Assembly: GCA_017991595.1 (NCBI GenBank)
Contig: JAGOQJ010000001.1
Coordinates: 248,001 to 312,000 of the forward strand
DNA from: Candidatus Didemnitutus sp.
Lineage (GTDB): Bacteria > Verrucomicrobiota > Verrucomicrobiia > Opitutales > Opitutaceae
Direction of reading: 5' to 3'
Length of the DNA: 64,000 nucleotides
Shown here in pieces: positions 8,243-16,886 of the stretch. The position numbers were made by a program, and so were the translations under genes. Below the pieces are notes generated by a model. The model did no database searches and was not told the DNA's origin. It saw only the letters and a list, made by a program, of their open reading frames with translations. Position 1 is the first letter of the stretch. The number at the start of each line of letters is the position of its first letter.

Positions 8243-10606
8243 TCAACGCGTCGCGCGGAGGCGGGCGAAGCGGCGGGGTTGAGTCTCGAGCGGGACGGTG
8301 TCGCGCACGGTGACGCGCAGCCGATCGCCGTCGGCGATGCTGGCGAGCGTGACGCCACCGACGGTCCACGGCCCGGCGGGGTGGTCGGCGAATTCCGTCA
8401 CGAGCGCGACATCGTCGAGCGCGGCGCGGCGGGTGAAAGTGAGGCTGAGGTAAGTGGAGCCGCTGTCGGTGACGTTCGCGGTCTCGAGCGGCGCGGTGCC
8501 GGAGTCGGCCAGCGCGGAGCGGCCGAGCGCGAAGGCGAGGAGATTGGGCAGGCCGTCGCCGTTGGGGTCGGCGGTGGGATCGGAGACGGCGGGCTGGGCG
8601 AGTTGCGCGGCGTCGAACTCGCCGGATTGCCAGGCGGCGAAGTGCGAGGCGCCGACGAGCACACGGGCGTCGGCGGAGGCGGTGAAGCCGGCGAAGTTGC
8701 CGACCTCGACACGGTAGGCGCCCGCGTCGGCGGCGGTGACGGCATCGAGTGTGAGCGCGGGCGTGCGCGTCTCGCGCACGAAGGCGCCGTCGCGATACCA
8801 ACGGTAGCGCAGCGGGCCGCGGCCGGTGGCGGAGGCGGTGAGAGTGACGCTTGTGCCGGTGCGCGCGAGCTGCGGGGCGGGCGGTGTGGCGATGGCGGGC
8901 GGCAGGCCGCGCGACATGACTTTCACGGCGCCGATCTGCGTGCGCCAGATAGCGCCGGTGTCGTGGATTTCGATTTTCAGGTAGCGCGTGCCGGCGGGCA
9001 CGGCGGCGTCGGGGCCGAGGAATTGGCGCACCCAGTCGGGCGCGGCGGAGTCGACCGCGACGCTGTTGAGCACCTTGAACGCGAAGGGCTCGCTCCACGT
9101 GACGCCGTCGACGGAGGTGAAGCCGCGCAGGCGCGTGGAGCTGACGATGCCGGCGTAGAGATAAGCGGTGACGTGGAAATCGACGAGGTCGCCCTCGGTG
9201 CGGTAAACGAGCTCGGCGGGGGCTTCGGTGGCGCGGGAGAGGCGGGCGGCGGTGCCGGGCGCAAAGGATTGGGGCGTGGTGCTGACGGTCCAGCCGGCCT
9301 GCGCGTGCACGAGGCTGAAGTCGGTGAGGTCGTCCTCGAGCAGCCAGCAATCCATCAGGCTGGCGAAACGGTGGTGCGCGGTGGTGTAGCTGAATTCCGG
9401 ATAGGTCGGCGGGCCGGGGGCGCGGATGAGCCAGGTGGTGCTGACTTCCTGCTCGGTCTTGGAGACGGGATTGACGTAGTCGAAGGTGAGGCCTTCGCGC
9501 ATGCCGTTGTCGTAGATCTGCCAGTAGATGGCGCGCTGCAGGCCGCAGCGCCACGCGAAGGAGAACTGGTTGAGGCTGACGTCGGCGTGGATGGCATCGG
9601 AGTTGGCGGAGTGGACCGTCGCGCCGGCGTCGTAGTGGGAACGCTCGATCGCGCCGAACTCGCCGAGGAACATCGCGCGGTCGCCGAAGGGGCCGCCGGT
9701 GGGGATGCGGGCGCGCATGTAGTCGATGCCACGAATGACGCGCGGTTCGTCGCCGGGGGCTTTGGCGGACCATTGCGACCACGAGTAGAGATCGCATTGC
9801 AGGCCCTGGGTCGCGTAGCCGTCGCGCACGACGCAGTTGAGCAGCGTCCATTCCTCGGGGATGGAGATGGTGCCGGAGCGGGCGGCGGCCCAGTTGTAGT
9901 TGATCTCGAGTGCGTGCCAGACCTGCGAGGTGGAGGCGGCGCCGACAGCGGCGCGGCCCTGCTCGACGCCGAGTTGGCGGGCCTTGAAGTAGGCGATCAT
10001 GCCGTCGGCCATGCCGCGCCACGTGGAGGTGTCGGGGAATTGGTCGAGGTTGAGGAGGTTGTCGCCTTCCCAGTTCTGGAGGATGAAGGTCTTGCCGTCG
10101 GCGGCGTAGGTGGTGAGGAGGTATTCGGTCAGCTCGCGCATCTCGGCGGTGACGGTGGCGGCTTCGGTGGCGGAGAGGCCGTCGCGCCACGTGACGCGGG
10201 CGAACTCGGTGACGACGAGGCTGACGGTGGTGAAGGCCGGGCGGGAAATCGCGGCGCGGTAGAACGGGTGCGCCGCCAGCTTGGCCATGCTGGTGTAGGG
10301 CGTGCCGCTGCCGACGGCGGGCCAGCGGGTTTCCGGGGCGCTGGAGAAATGCGGGTAGTTGCGCGAGGGCTGGTCGTTGAGCCAGAGCTTGAGCACGCCG
10401 GCACCCATCTCCTCGATGCGGTCAGCGCCTTCGTTGAGGTAATCGAGCGGCTCGGGGCGCGTGGGCAGCGAGTATTTGCCGCCGCTGTGCGTGGCGCCGA
10501 AGAAGCCGGCGAGCCAGCGGCCGTCGGACTGCGCGGCGTGGGAGACGGCGCAGGTGGCGAGGCCGAGGCCCGCGAGGATAGCGAGCGGGGTGGGGAGTTT
10601 CAGCAA
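8243..10606 (-). CDS. Exported putative TIM-barrel glycoside hydrolase with Ig-like domain
   Basis: 787-residue exported protein, family not assigned. Signal peptide MLKLPTPLAILAGLGLATCA. Residues about 27-380 read as a (beta/alpha)8 enzyme with candidate catalytic Glu residues in LQNWEGDN and FLGEFGAIE; assignment to clan GH-A is inference. Discoidin-like beta sandwich at about 400-560 (VYRTEGDLVDFHVTAYLYAG), Ig-like domain at about 560-640 (LRYRWYRDGAFVRE ... AGAYRVEVGNFAG). Then comes a Ca-binding-like DPTADPNGDGLPNLLAFALG linker that precedes many verrucomicrobial C-terminal domains. The only usable start is TTG at 10606. It probably heads an operon with the two genes downstream (gaps 106 and 69 bp). 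Confidence 0.75.
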   Translation of the reverse strand: MLKLPTPLAILAGLGLATCAVSHAAQSDGRWLAGFFGATHSGGKYSLPTRPEPLDYLNEGADRIEEMGAGVLKLWLNDQPSRNYPHFSSAPETRWPAVGSGTPYTSMAKLAAHPFYRAAISRPAFTTVSLVVTEFARVTWRDGLSATEAATVTAEMRELTEYLLTTYAADGKTFILQNWEGDNLLNLDQFPDTSTWRGMADGMIAYFKARQLGVEQGRAAVGAASTSQVWHALEINYNWAAARSGTISIPEEWTLLNCVVRDGYATQGLQCDLYSWSQWSAKAPGDEPRVIRGIDYMRARIPTGGPFGDRAMFLGEFGAIERSHYDAGATVHSANSDAIHADVSLNQFSFAWRCGLQRAIYWQIYDNGMREGLTFDYVNPVSKTEQEVSTTWLIRAPGPPTYPEFSYTTAHHRFASLMDCWLLEDDLTDFSLVHAQAGWTVSTTPQSFAPGTAARLSRATEAPAELVYRTEGDLVDFHVTAYLYAGIVSSTRLRGFTSVDGVTWSEPFAFKVLNSVAVDSAAPDWVRQFLGPDAAVPAGTRYLKIEIHDTGAIWRTQIGAVKVMSRGLPPAIATPPAPQLARTGTSVTLTASATGRGPLRYRWYRDGAFVRETRTPALTLDAVTAADAGAYRVEVGNFAGFTASADARVLVGASHFAAWQSGEFDAAQLAQPAVSDPTADPNGDGLPNLLAFALGRSALADSGTAPLETANVTDSGSTYLSLTFTRRAALDDVALVTEFADHPAGPWTVGGVTLASIADGDRLRVTVRDTVPLETQPRRFARLRATR

Positions 10607-10678
10607 GGCGGGGAAGCGAAGTCCGCGCGCGCGGTCCGCTCAAGGCGGGTCGGTGCGCGAAAAACGGGGATTACTTGG

Positions 10679-10713
10679 AAAAAACAGCGCCGCGCACGGG
10701 AGTGCAGCGGCGC
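10679..10713 (-). terminator. Rho-independent terminator of the Ig/NHL protein gene
   Basis: On the minus strand GCGCCGCTGCAC (10713-10702) pairs with GTGCGCGGCGC (10697-10687), followed directly by TG and a run of six T. It lies just past the stop codon at 10739 and isolates that gene from the downstream esterase/hydrolase genes. Confidence 0.8.
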
Positions 10714-10738
10714 CGGGGAAGCGGGAACTGGACGGACC

Positions 10739-13700
10739 TCAGCGGCGGTCGGAGCGACGGGCGATCCAGCGCGCGCCGGCGGCACCGGCGAGCAGGGCGA
10801 AGAACCAGAGGCTCGGGGCGCCGCCGCCACCGCCGTGCTGGCTGCCTTCCGTGGCCGGCTGGTTGGGGCCGGTGACGGTAAGCGTGGCGCCGGTGCTGAC
10901 GGCGTTGCCGAGGACGTTCGAGACGACGACGTTGTAGGTGCCGGCCTGGTCGGCGCGCACCGCGGCGATGCTGTAGGTGGCGCTGGTGGCGCCGGGGATG
11001 TCGATGCCGTTCAGGCGCCACTGGTAGGTCGGCGCGGGGCGGCCGCTGGCGACGACGGTGAGCTGGGCGCTGTTGCCCATCGGGACGGAGACAGCTTGGG
11101 GCTGGGTCTGGATGGTGGGCGCGAGCGGGAGCAAGCCGAGGCGGATGGTGTGGTTGGCGGTGTCGGCGATGTAGGCGCTGCCCGCGGCGCTGACGGCGAT
11201 GCCGGCCGGGAAGTTGAAGCGGGCGGCGGAGCCGTCGCCGTTGGCGCTGCCGGGCGTGCCGGCGAGGCCGGCCATGGTGCTGACGGCGCCGGTGGCGATG
11301 ACGATGCGGCGGACGGTGTGGTTGTCGGAGTCGAGCACGTAGAGGTTGGTGCCGGCGGCGTCGATGGCGAGGGAGGCGGGCTCGTTGAAGCGGGCGGCGG
11401 TGCCGGTGCCGTCGGCGGCGCCGGTGGTGCCGGGGAGGCCGGCGAGCGTGGTGACGGTGCCGGCGGCGGAGACGACGCGGATGGCGTTGTTCTCGGCGTC
11501 GGCGACGTAGACGCGGTTGGCGGAGTCGGCTGCGATGCCGGTGGGCGAGTTGAAGCGGGCGGCGGCGCCGGCGCCGTCGACGCTGCCGGGCGCACCGGCG
11601 GTGCCGGCGAGCGTGGTGACGACGCCGGTGGCGACGACGATGCGGCGGACGGTGTGGTTGCCGGTGTCGGCGATGTAGAGGTTGGTGCCGGCGGGATTGA
11701 GCGCGAGGGCCTGCGGAGCGTTGAAGCTCGCGGCGATGCCCGTGCCGTTGGCGCTGCCGGGCAGGCCGATGGTGCCGGCGATCGTGGTGACCTCGCCCGC
11801 AGCGGTGATCTTGCGGATGGCGTGGTTGAGGGTGTCGGCGATGTAGAGGTTGCCGGCGGCGTCGAGGGCGACGGCGGAGGGCGAGTGGAAACGCGCGGCG
11901 GCACCGGTGCCGTCGGCCGTGCCGGAGGAACCGGCGGTGCCGGCGATCGTGGTGACGACGCCCGCGGCGGTGACCTTGCGGATGACGTGGTTGGATTCGT
12001 CGGCGAGGTAGGCGGTGCCGGCGGCATCGACAGCGAGGCCGAGCGGGAAGTGGAAGCGGGCGGCGGCACCGGTGGCGTCGGTGCTACCGGAGGAGCCGGC
12101 GGTGCCGGCGAGGGTGCTGACCGTCATGGGCGCAGGGATCGCGGGGATGGCCTGCACGGTGAGGGTGAAGGTCTGCGTGGCGGTCGGGGCGTTGCCGTTG
12201 GTGGCGGTGATGGTGAGGGTCAGCGTGGCGGCGGCGGTGCCGGCGGGAGGCGTGCCGCTGAGGAGGCCGGTGGTGTTGTTCAGCGTCGCCCAGGCGGGAA
12301 GACCGGTGGCGGTGAAGGTCGGCGCGGGCGTGCCGGTGGCGGTGACCTGAAAGCGATTGGCGAGACCGATGGTGAAGGTCGTGCTGTTGGCGCTGGTGAT
12401 CTCGGGCCAGGGGTTGCCGGGGTTCACGGTGAGCGTGAACGAGGTGGCGGTGGTGCGGAGGCCGTCGCTGACGGTGAGGGAAATCAGGGCCGTGCCGGTC
12501 TGGCCGGCGGCGGGCGTGACGGTGAGCGTGCGGCTGGCGCCGCTGCCGGCGAGGGCGAGGGCCTCGGCGGTCTCGGGGACGAGCGTGGGATTCGACGACG
12601 CGGCGGTGACGACGAGATCGGCGGCGGGCGTGGTGGAGTCGCCGACGGTGAACGCGAGGGCGCCGGTGTTGCGGTTCACGGCGATGGCTTGGTCGGCGAT
12701 GGTGGTGATGGTCGGCGGGAGGTTCGGCGCGGAGGTGGCGACGGTGATGGTGTTGGAGGAGGTCGCGCTGGTGCCGACGTTGTTCTGCGCGCGAACGCGG
12801 TAGTAATACGTGGTGCTCGGCGTGAGGTCGGAGACGGCGTAGTCGAGGCGGTTGCCGACGTCGCGGGCTTGGTAACCGGGGAGGAAGGTGGCGAAGTTCG
12901 AATCGGTGGAGACGTCGAGCAGGTAGGTGAGGGCGTCGGTCACGCTGTTCCAGTTGGCGAGGAATCCGATGTCGGAGACGAGCAAGGCGGCGGTGGCGAC
13001 GGGCGCGGCGGGCAGGCTGCTGGGGAGCGGCGTGACGGTGAGCGTGGCGGCGTCGGAGACGACGGAGTTGGTGAGGTTGGAGACGGTGACGGTGTAGCTA
13101 CCCGCGTCGGCGAGGGCGACGCCGGTGAGGGTGAGCGAGGCGGTGGTGGCGCCGCTGATGTTGCCGCCGTTGGCGAGGACGGTGTCGCCCTTTTTCCAAA
13201 CGTAGGTGAAGGGGGCGGAGCCGGTGGCCGCGACGTTGAGCGTGACGTTGGAGGACTCCATCGCGGTCTGCGTGGCCGGTTGCGTCGTGATCGCGACGGG
13301 GTTGTTGGCGACGTTGAGGACGATGTTGTCGAAGCGGAGGATGAGGTTCGAGGTGGAGGCGGTGGCGTTGTCCCACATGTAGAGGCGGAACTCGACGGGG
13401 CCTTCGGCGTTCTGCAGCACCTCGACGGAGCTGAGGTCGATGCTGGGGGCGGGGACGATCCAGGTGGCGCCGGAGCCGGTGCTCTTGGCCTGATTGCCGC
13501 TGCCGGTGGCGATGAGGTCGGCGGGCGTGGTGAAGCCGGTGGCGCTGCTGAAGATCGCCCAGTTGCCGGTGTAGGGATCGACGCTGCTGGTGGCGTTGGT
13601 CATGCCGAAGTCGAAGTTCAGCGACTGGTAGCTGAGCGGCCAGTTGCCGCCGGGCGTGACGGTGAAGGCGATGTAGGTGTTGTTGGCGAGGGCGACCTCG

Positions 13701-13933
13701 AGCGACTCCGGAATCGCATTATTGCTGTTGTTGCGGAAGTAGTGGAGGCCGGTGCTCGTGATGGTGCCGCCGGCGGAGTTGACCACCGAGGCGGCCGTCG
13801 CGTAGGCGGACGTCGCCGAGTTGGTGTAGTCACCCGCGGCCGGGAACGTGTAGCGAGCGACAGTTTCCTGCGCAGAGCTGGAGGCAGCCGCGAAAAGCGC
13901 GGCCGTCAGGAGGGAGAGACACAGACGTTTCAT
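10739..13933 (-). CDS. Large cell-surface protein: shared surface domain, Ig/Fn3 domains, six NHL repeats, C-terminal sorting signal
   Basis: 1064-residue exported protein, probably a surface adhesin or glycan-binding protein. Signal peptide to about residue 22 (FAAASSSAQ). Residues 22-200 are the same domain as in the PEP-CTERM proteins at 26067 and 26876 (ETVARYTF, IPESLEVAL, LNFDFGMTN, PYTGNWAIFSS). An Ig-like domain (about 205-295), an Fn3-like domain (about 300-395) and putative-Ig cadherin-like domains (about 395-600) follow. Residues 603-890 hold six NHL repeats that should form a beta-propeller, then another Ig-like domain. The tail is HGGGGGAPSLWFFALL, a Trp-containing helix, then RRSDRR: a Gly-rich CTERM-type sorting signal, distinct from PEP-CTERM. 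The promoter carries the 21-bp direct repeat at 14022-14050. Confidence 0.85.
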   Translation of the reverse strand: MKRLCLSLLTAALFAAASSSAQETVARYTFPAAGDYTNSATSAYATAASVVNSAGGTITSTGLHYFRNNSNNAIPESLEVALANNTYIAFTVTPGGNWPLSYQSLNFDFGMTNATSSVDPYTGNWAIFSSATGFTTPADLIATGSGNQAKSTGSGATWIVPAPSIDLSSVEVLQNAEGPVEFRLYMWDNATASTSNLILRFDNIVLNVANNPVAITTQPATQTAMESSNVTLNVAATGSAPFTYVWKKGDTVLANGGNISGATTASLTLTGVALADAGSYTVTVSNLTNSVVSDAATLTVTPLPSSLPAAPVATAALLVSDIGFLANWNSVTDALTYLLDVSTDSNFATFLPGYQARDVGNRLDYAVSDLTPSTTYYYRVRAQNNVGTSATSSNTITVATSAPNLPPTITTIADQAIAVNRNTGALAFTVGDSTTPAADLVVTAASSNPTLVPETAEALALAGSGASRTLTVTPAAGQTGTALISLTVSDGLRTTATSFTLTVNPGNPWPEITSANSTTFTIGLANRFQVTATGTPAPTFTATGLPAWATLNNTTGLLSGTPPAGTAAATLTLTITATNGNAPTATQTFTLTVQAIPAIPAPMTVSTLAGTAGSSGSTDATGAAARFHFPLGLAVDAAGTAYLADESNHVIRKVTAAGVVTTIAGTAGSSGTADGTGAAARFHSPSAVALDAAGNLYIADTLNHAIRKITAAGEVTTIAGTIGLPGSANGTGIAASFNAPQALALNPAGTNLYIADTGNHTVRRIVVATGVVTTLAGTAGAPGSVDGAGAAARFNSPTGIAADSANRVYVADAENNAIRVVSAAGTVTTLAGLPGTTGAADGTGTAARFNEPASLAIDAAGTNLYVLDSDNHTVRRIVIATGAVSTMAGLAGTPGSANGDGSAARFNFPAGIAVSAAGSAYIADTANHTIRLGLLPLAPTIQTQPQAVSVPMGNSAQLTVVASGRPAPTYQWRLNGIDIPGATSATYSIAAVRADQAGTYNVVVSNVLGNAVSTGATLTVTGPNQPATEGSQHGGGGGAPSLWFFALLAGAAGARWIARRSDRR
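11140..12127 (-). repeat. Six tandem NHL-repeat coding units
   Basis: About 165-bp coding repeats within the gene at 10739-13933. Each contains a variant of VTTLAGTAG ... AARFNSPTGIAVD ... YVADxxNHxIRKV. They explain the repetitive DNA here; it is not a CRISPR array or satellite. Confidence 0.9.
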
Positions 13934-14021
13934 GAAGGGGGCGGTGGGTTACGGGCGGGGGTGCTTCGCCTTGGGTAGCGTGCTGACATCAACGGCTCCG
14001 CGAAAGAGCGGCAATCCGGGG

Positions 14022-14050
14022 CAGTTGATGAATTTCTCCCAAAAGTTGGG
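14022..14050 (-). promoter_or_regulatory. AraC-type direct-repeat operator upstream of the Ig/NHL protein
   Basis: On the minus strand CCCAACT (14050-14044) is followed by TCAACTG (14029-14023). The AAC cores are exactly 21 bp apart (14047 and 14026), and the second is 93 bp before the ATG at 13933. The first half-site context CCCAACTTTTGGG matches the three sites listed at 14222, 23230 and 25949. Confidence 0.6.
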
Positions 14051-14221
14051 TAAACTCTCCGCTGCGGCCGGCGCCGGGGCGAGACGGAAGCGACGGAGCG
14101 GGGTGGGAGAGCGACCACGAGTCGCGCGTGACGCGCGGCGTATTTCCCTCGGGAAGGCCCGCGGCGCGGACGCGCGCACGATCGCTGGCGTTCGCGTTCC
14201 GCGCGAAGCTCATACGATGAA

Positions 14222-14254
14222 TTTCCCAAACTCATTGCGGATATACGCCAACTC
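14222..14254 (+). promoter_or_regulatory. AraC-type direct-repeat operator upstream of the FAD oxidoreductase operon
   Basis: TTTCCCAAACTCATTGCGG, then CGCCAACTC. The AAC cores at 14229 and 14250 are 21 bp apart, and the second is 87 bp before the ATG at 14337. Together with the divergent site at 14022-14050 it would let one regulator control both directions from the same intergenic region. Confidence 0.6.
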
Positions 14255-14336
14255 GCCGGACTCGCCATGCGGGGCGCCCGCCCGCAGCTTTTTGACCCCG
14301 GCGCCACTCGTGTTGCGCCTGCTGCATCCCCACCCA

Positions 14337-16448
14337 ATGATCCCTGTCCGGAGCCGTTCCCTTCGCGCCGCCCTGTGCGGCTTTCTCGCCCTCGTCAGCA
14401 CCGCCGCCGCGCAACCGGCACCGGCCGTCACGGAGGCGGATGTCGTCATCTACGGTGGCACGGCTGCCGGCGCCGTCGCGGCGATCCAGGCCGCGCGCAT
14501 GGGTCGCTCCGTGGTGTTGCTCGAGCCGGGCCGTTACCTCGGCGGCATGACCACCGGCGGCCTCGGTGCCACCGACACGGGCGCGCCCGTCACCGTCGGC
14601 GGCATCGCACGCGAATTCTACGGCCGCATCTATAACTACTACCAGCAACCCGAGGTCTGGCGCCATGAGACGCGGGCCGAATACGGGCCGAAGCACGAGC
14701 TCGCCATCTCCGAGCGCTTGAAGCTGCACTGGTTCTTCGAGCCGCACGTCGCCACCCAGCATCTGCAGCAGATGCTCCAGGAAGCCGGGGTCCGCGTGCT
14801 GCTGGAAAGCCCGCTCGACCGCGCCGTCGGCGGCGTCACCAAGGAAGGCGGCCAGATCCGCGCGATCCGCACCGTCGACGGTCGCACGTTCACCGGGCGC
14901 GTCTTCATCGACACCACTTACGAGGGCGACCTGATGGCCGCCGCGGGCGCCTCCTACATCGTCGGCCGCGAACCGAACTCGCGCTACAACGAGAAGCTCA
15001 ACGGCATCGTCTATCTGCCCGCGCGCCGCACCGCGCACGTCAGCCCCTTCGTCGTTCCCGGCAAGCCCGAGAGCGGTCTGCTCCCGCGCATCTTGCCCGC
15101 CGCGCCCGGACCCGAGGGCGAAGGCGACGGCCGCACCCAGGCCTACAATTTCCGCGTCTGCCTCACCGATGTGCCGGAGAACCAAGTCCCGTTCACCCAG
15201 CCCGAAGGCTACGATCCGATCAACTACGAGCTCGTGCTGCGCCACGTGCTCGGCTCGAAGCCCGGCATGCTTCCCGGCAACAAGAACAACAGCGGTCTCT
15301 TCACGCTCACGCCGATGCCGAATCGCAAGACCGATTCGAACAACCGCAACCTCTTCTCCACCGACTACGTGGGCCGCAGCTGGGACTGGGCCGAGGCCTC
15401 CTACGCGCAACGCGAGGAGATCCGCTTGGAGCACGAGAACTACATCCGCGGCCTCTTCTGGTTCCTCGCCACCGACCCGCGCGTGCCGCAGGCCCTGCAG
15501 ACCGAGGTGCGCCGCTGGGGCCTCGCCAAGGACGAGTTCAAGGACAACCACAACTGGCCCACGCAACTCTACGTGCGCGAGGCGCGCCGCCTCATCGGCG
15601 AGTTCGTGATCACCGAGCACGTCTGCCGCAATCAGGTGCCGGTCGAGGATGTCGTCGCGATGGGCTCCTACGCACTCGACTCGCACCTCGTCAGCCTTTT
15701 CGTCGACGAGAACCAGCAGCTCCGCATCGAGGGCGCGTTCTTCGAGAGCGTGCGCCCGTATCCGATCAGCTACCGCGCGCTGCTCCCGAAGCGTCAGGAA
15801 GTCTCCAATCTCCTCGTGCCCGTGTGCCTCTCCGCCAGCCACGCCGCCTACGGCTCGGCCCGCATGGAGCCCGTCTTCATGATGCTCGCGCAATCCGCCG
15901 CGACCGCCGCCGCGCTCTCCCTTGAGCAACGCGTCGCCCTGCACGACCTGCCTTACGCGACGCTCCGCGCCCGCCTCGAAGCCGACGGCCAGGTGCTCTA
16001 CGACAAGAACGCGAAGAAAGCCGACGAGGCCAAGCCCGCCACTGCGCCCGCCGCTGCTGCTGCGACGACCACGACCACGCCGCCTGCTCCGCCCGCGCCG
16101 GTCAAAGTCGCGCCGAAGCCCGCCGCGCCCAGCGTGCCCAACGACCCGAAGCTCGCCGCGCTCCTCGTGAAACTGGAGAAGGCCGGCATCATTCAGGAAA
16201 AGGCCTACTGGTATATCAACGCTCGTCCGAAGGCGCAGTGTGACGGCGAGCGCGTCGGCGCCGCGATCATCGCCGCCGCCGCGCGTTACGAGCCCGCCGC
16301 CGACCTCGAGTCCGCCCTCGCCATCCTCATGAAGCGCCGCGTGATCACGCGCACCGATTACTGGCAGAGCCGCGCCAAGCCCGGCCGCCAGTGCTCCGGC
16401 GGGCAGGTCGCCTCGCTCTTCTCGCGTCTCGCGCAGGATATCCGCTGA
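14337..16448 (+). CDS. Exported FAD-dependent oxidoreductase with extra C-terminal domain
   Basis: 703-residue exported flavoprotein. Signal peptide MIPVRSRSLRAALCGFLALV ending at AAAQ, FAD-binding fold EADVVIYGGTAAGAVAAIQA, then GRYLGGMTTGGLGATDTG. The core resembles the paralogue at 4126-5730. After an Ala/Pro/Thr linker (about 563-601) there is a domain at 603-703 that is essentially the protein of the next gene (KLEKAGI, QCDGERVGAAII, RRVITRTDYW, GGQVASL). The ATG at 14337 is chosen because earlier in-frame codons read through the promoter. It is first of a five-gene operon (ATGA overlaps follow). The oxidised substrate is unknown; sugar oxidation or elimination is inferred from context. 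Confidence 0.85.
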   Translation: MIPVRSRSLRAALCGFLALVSTAAAQPAPAVTEADVVIYGGTAAGAVAAIQAARMGRSVVLLEPGRYLGGMTTGGLGATDTGAPVTVGGIAREFYGRIYNYYQQPEVWRHETRAEYGPKHELAISERLKLHWFFEPHVATQHLQQMLQEAGVRVLLESPLDRAVGGVTKEGGQIRAIRTVDGRTFTGRVFIDTTYEGDLMAAAGASYIVGREPNSRYNEKLNGIVYLPARRTAHVSPFVVPGKPESGLLPRILPAAPGPEGEGDGRTQAYNFRVCLTDVPENQVPFTQPEGYDPINYELVLRHVLGSKPGMLPGNKNNSGLFTLTPMPNRKTDSNNRNLFSTDYVGRSWDWAEASYAQREEIRLEHENYIRGLFWFLATDPRVPQALQTEVRRWGLAKDEFKDNHNWPTQLYVREARRLIGEFVITEHVCRNQVPVEDVVAMGSYALDSHLVSLFVDENQQLRIEGAFFESVRPYPISYRALLPKRQEVSNLLVPVCLSASHAAYGSARMEPVFMMLAQSAATAAALSLEQRVALHDLPYATLRARLEADGQVLYDKNAKKADEAKPATAPAAAAATTTTTPPAPPAPVKVAPKPAAPSVPNDPKLAALLVKLEKAGIIQEKAYWYINARPKAQCDGERVGAAIIAAAARYEPAADLESALAILMKRRVITRTDYWQSRAKPGRQCSGGQVASLFSRLAQDIR

Positions 16449-16484
16449 TCCTCTCCGTCAACCGCAACCCCGATCCGTCGTCCC

Positions 16485-16886
16485 ATGATTCGTCCGACTT
16501 CTCTCGCCCGTCTTTTCTCCGCTCTCTTCGCGTTCGCGCTGCTGGCTGCGGCGATTCCCGCCTCGGCGGCGGTCAACGACGAGCAACTCGCCGCCGCCGT
16601 CGCCAAGCTCGAGAAGGCTGGCGTCGTCACCGATGCCTCCTACTGGCTGGCCAACGCGAAGCGCAACCAGACCTGCGATGGCGAGAAGGTCGGCGCACTC
16701 ATCATCGCCGGCGCGAAGCGCCAAGGCGGCAAGGCCGGTGACCTCGACGGCGCGCTCAAGCACCTCGTCCGCCGCCGCGTCATCACCAAGACCGAGTATT
16801 GGGAGACGAACGCCGTCGCCGGCAAAGCCTGTGCAGGCGGTCAGGTTGGCTCGTTGATTTCGCGTCTCGCCAGCACGACGAAATGA
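16485..16886 (+). CDS. Small exported protein, stand-alone copy of the FAD oxidoreductase C-terminal domain
   Basis: 133 residues: signal peptide (LARLFSALFAFALLAAAIPA, cleavage near ASA-AV), then a helical domain with the pattern LAAAVAKLEKAGVV, YW, CDGEKVGALIIAGAKR, DLDGALKHL, RRVITKTEYW, CAGGQVGSLISRLAS. This matches residues 603-703 of the preceding protein almost position for position, including two conserved Cys that could form a disulfide. I do not recognise it as a named family. A 36-bp gap separates it from the upstream gene, and its stop codon overlaps the next start (ATGA). It may be a partner or docking module of the oxidoreductase (inference). Confidence 0.8.
   Translation: MIRPTSLARLFSALFAFALLAAAIPASAAVNDEQLAAAVAKLEKAGVVTDASYWLANAKRNQTCDGEKVGALIIAGAKRQGGKAGDLDGALKHLVRRRVITKTEYWETNAVAGKACAGGQVGSLISRLASTTK

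Noticed and set aside
11140..12127. Regular tandem repeats that might suggest a CRISPR array or satellite
   Set aside because: Units are about 165 bp, coding and diverged; translation gives NHL repeats of a beta-propeller.
7604..13978. 2124-codon open frame on the plus strand
   Set aside because: Antisense to three well-supported minus-strand genes with signal peptides and domain motifs; low-complexity Gly/Glu/Ala composition; no start context.
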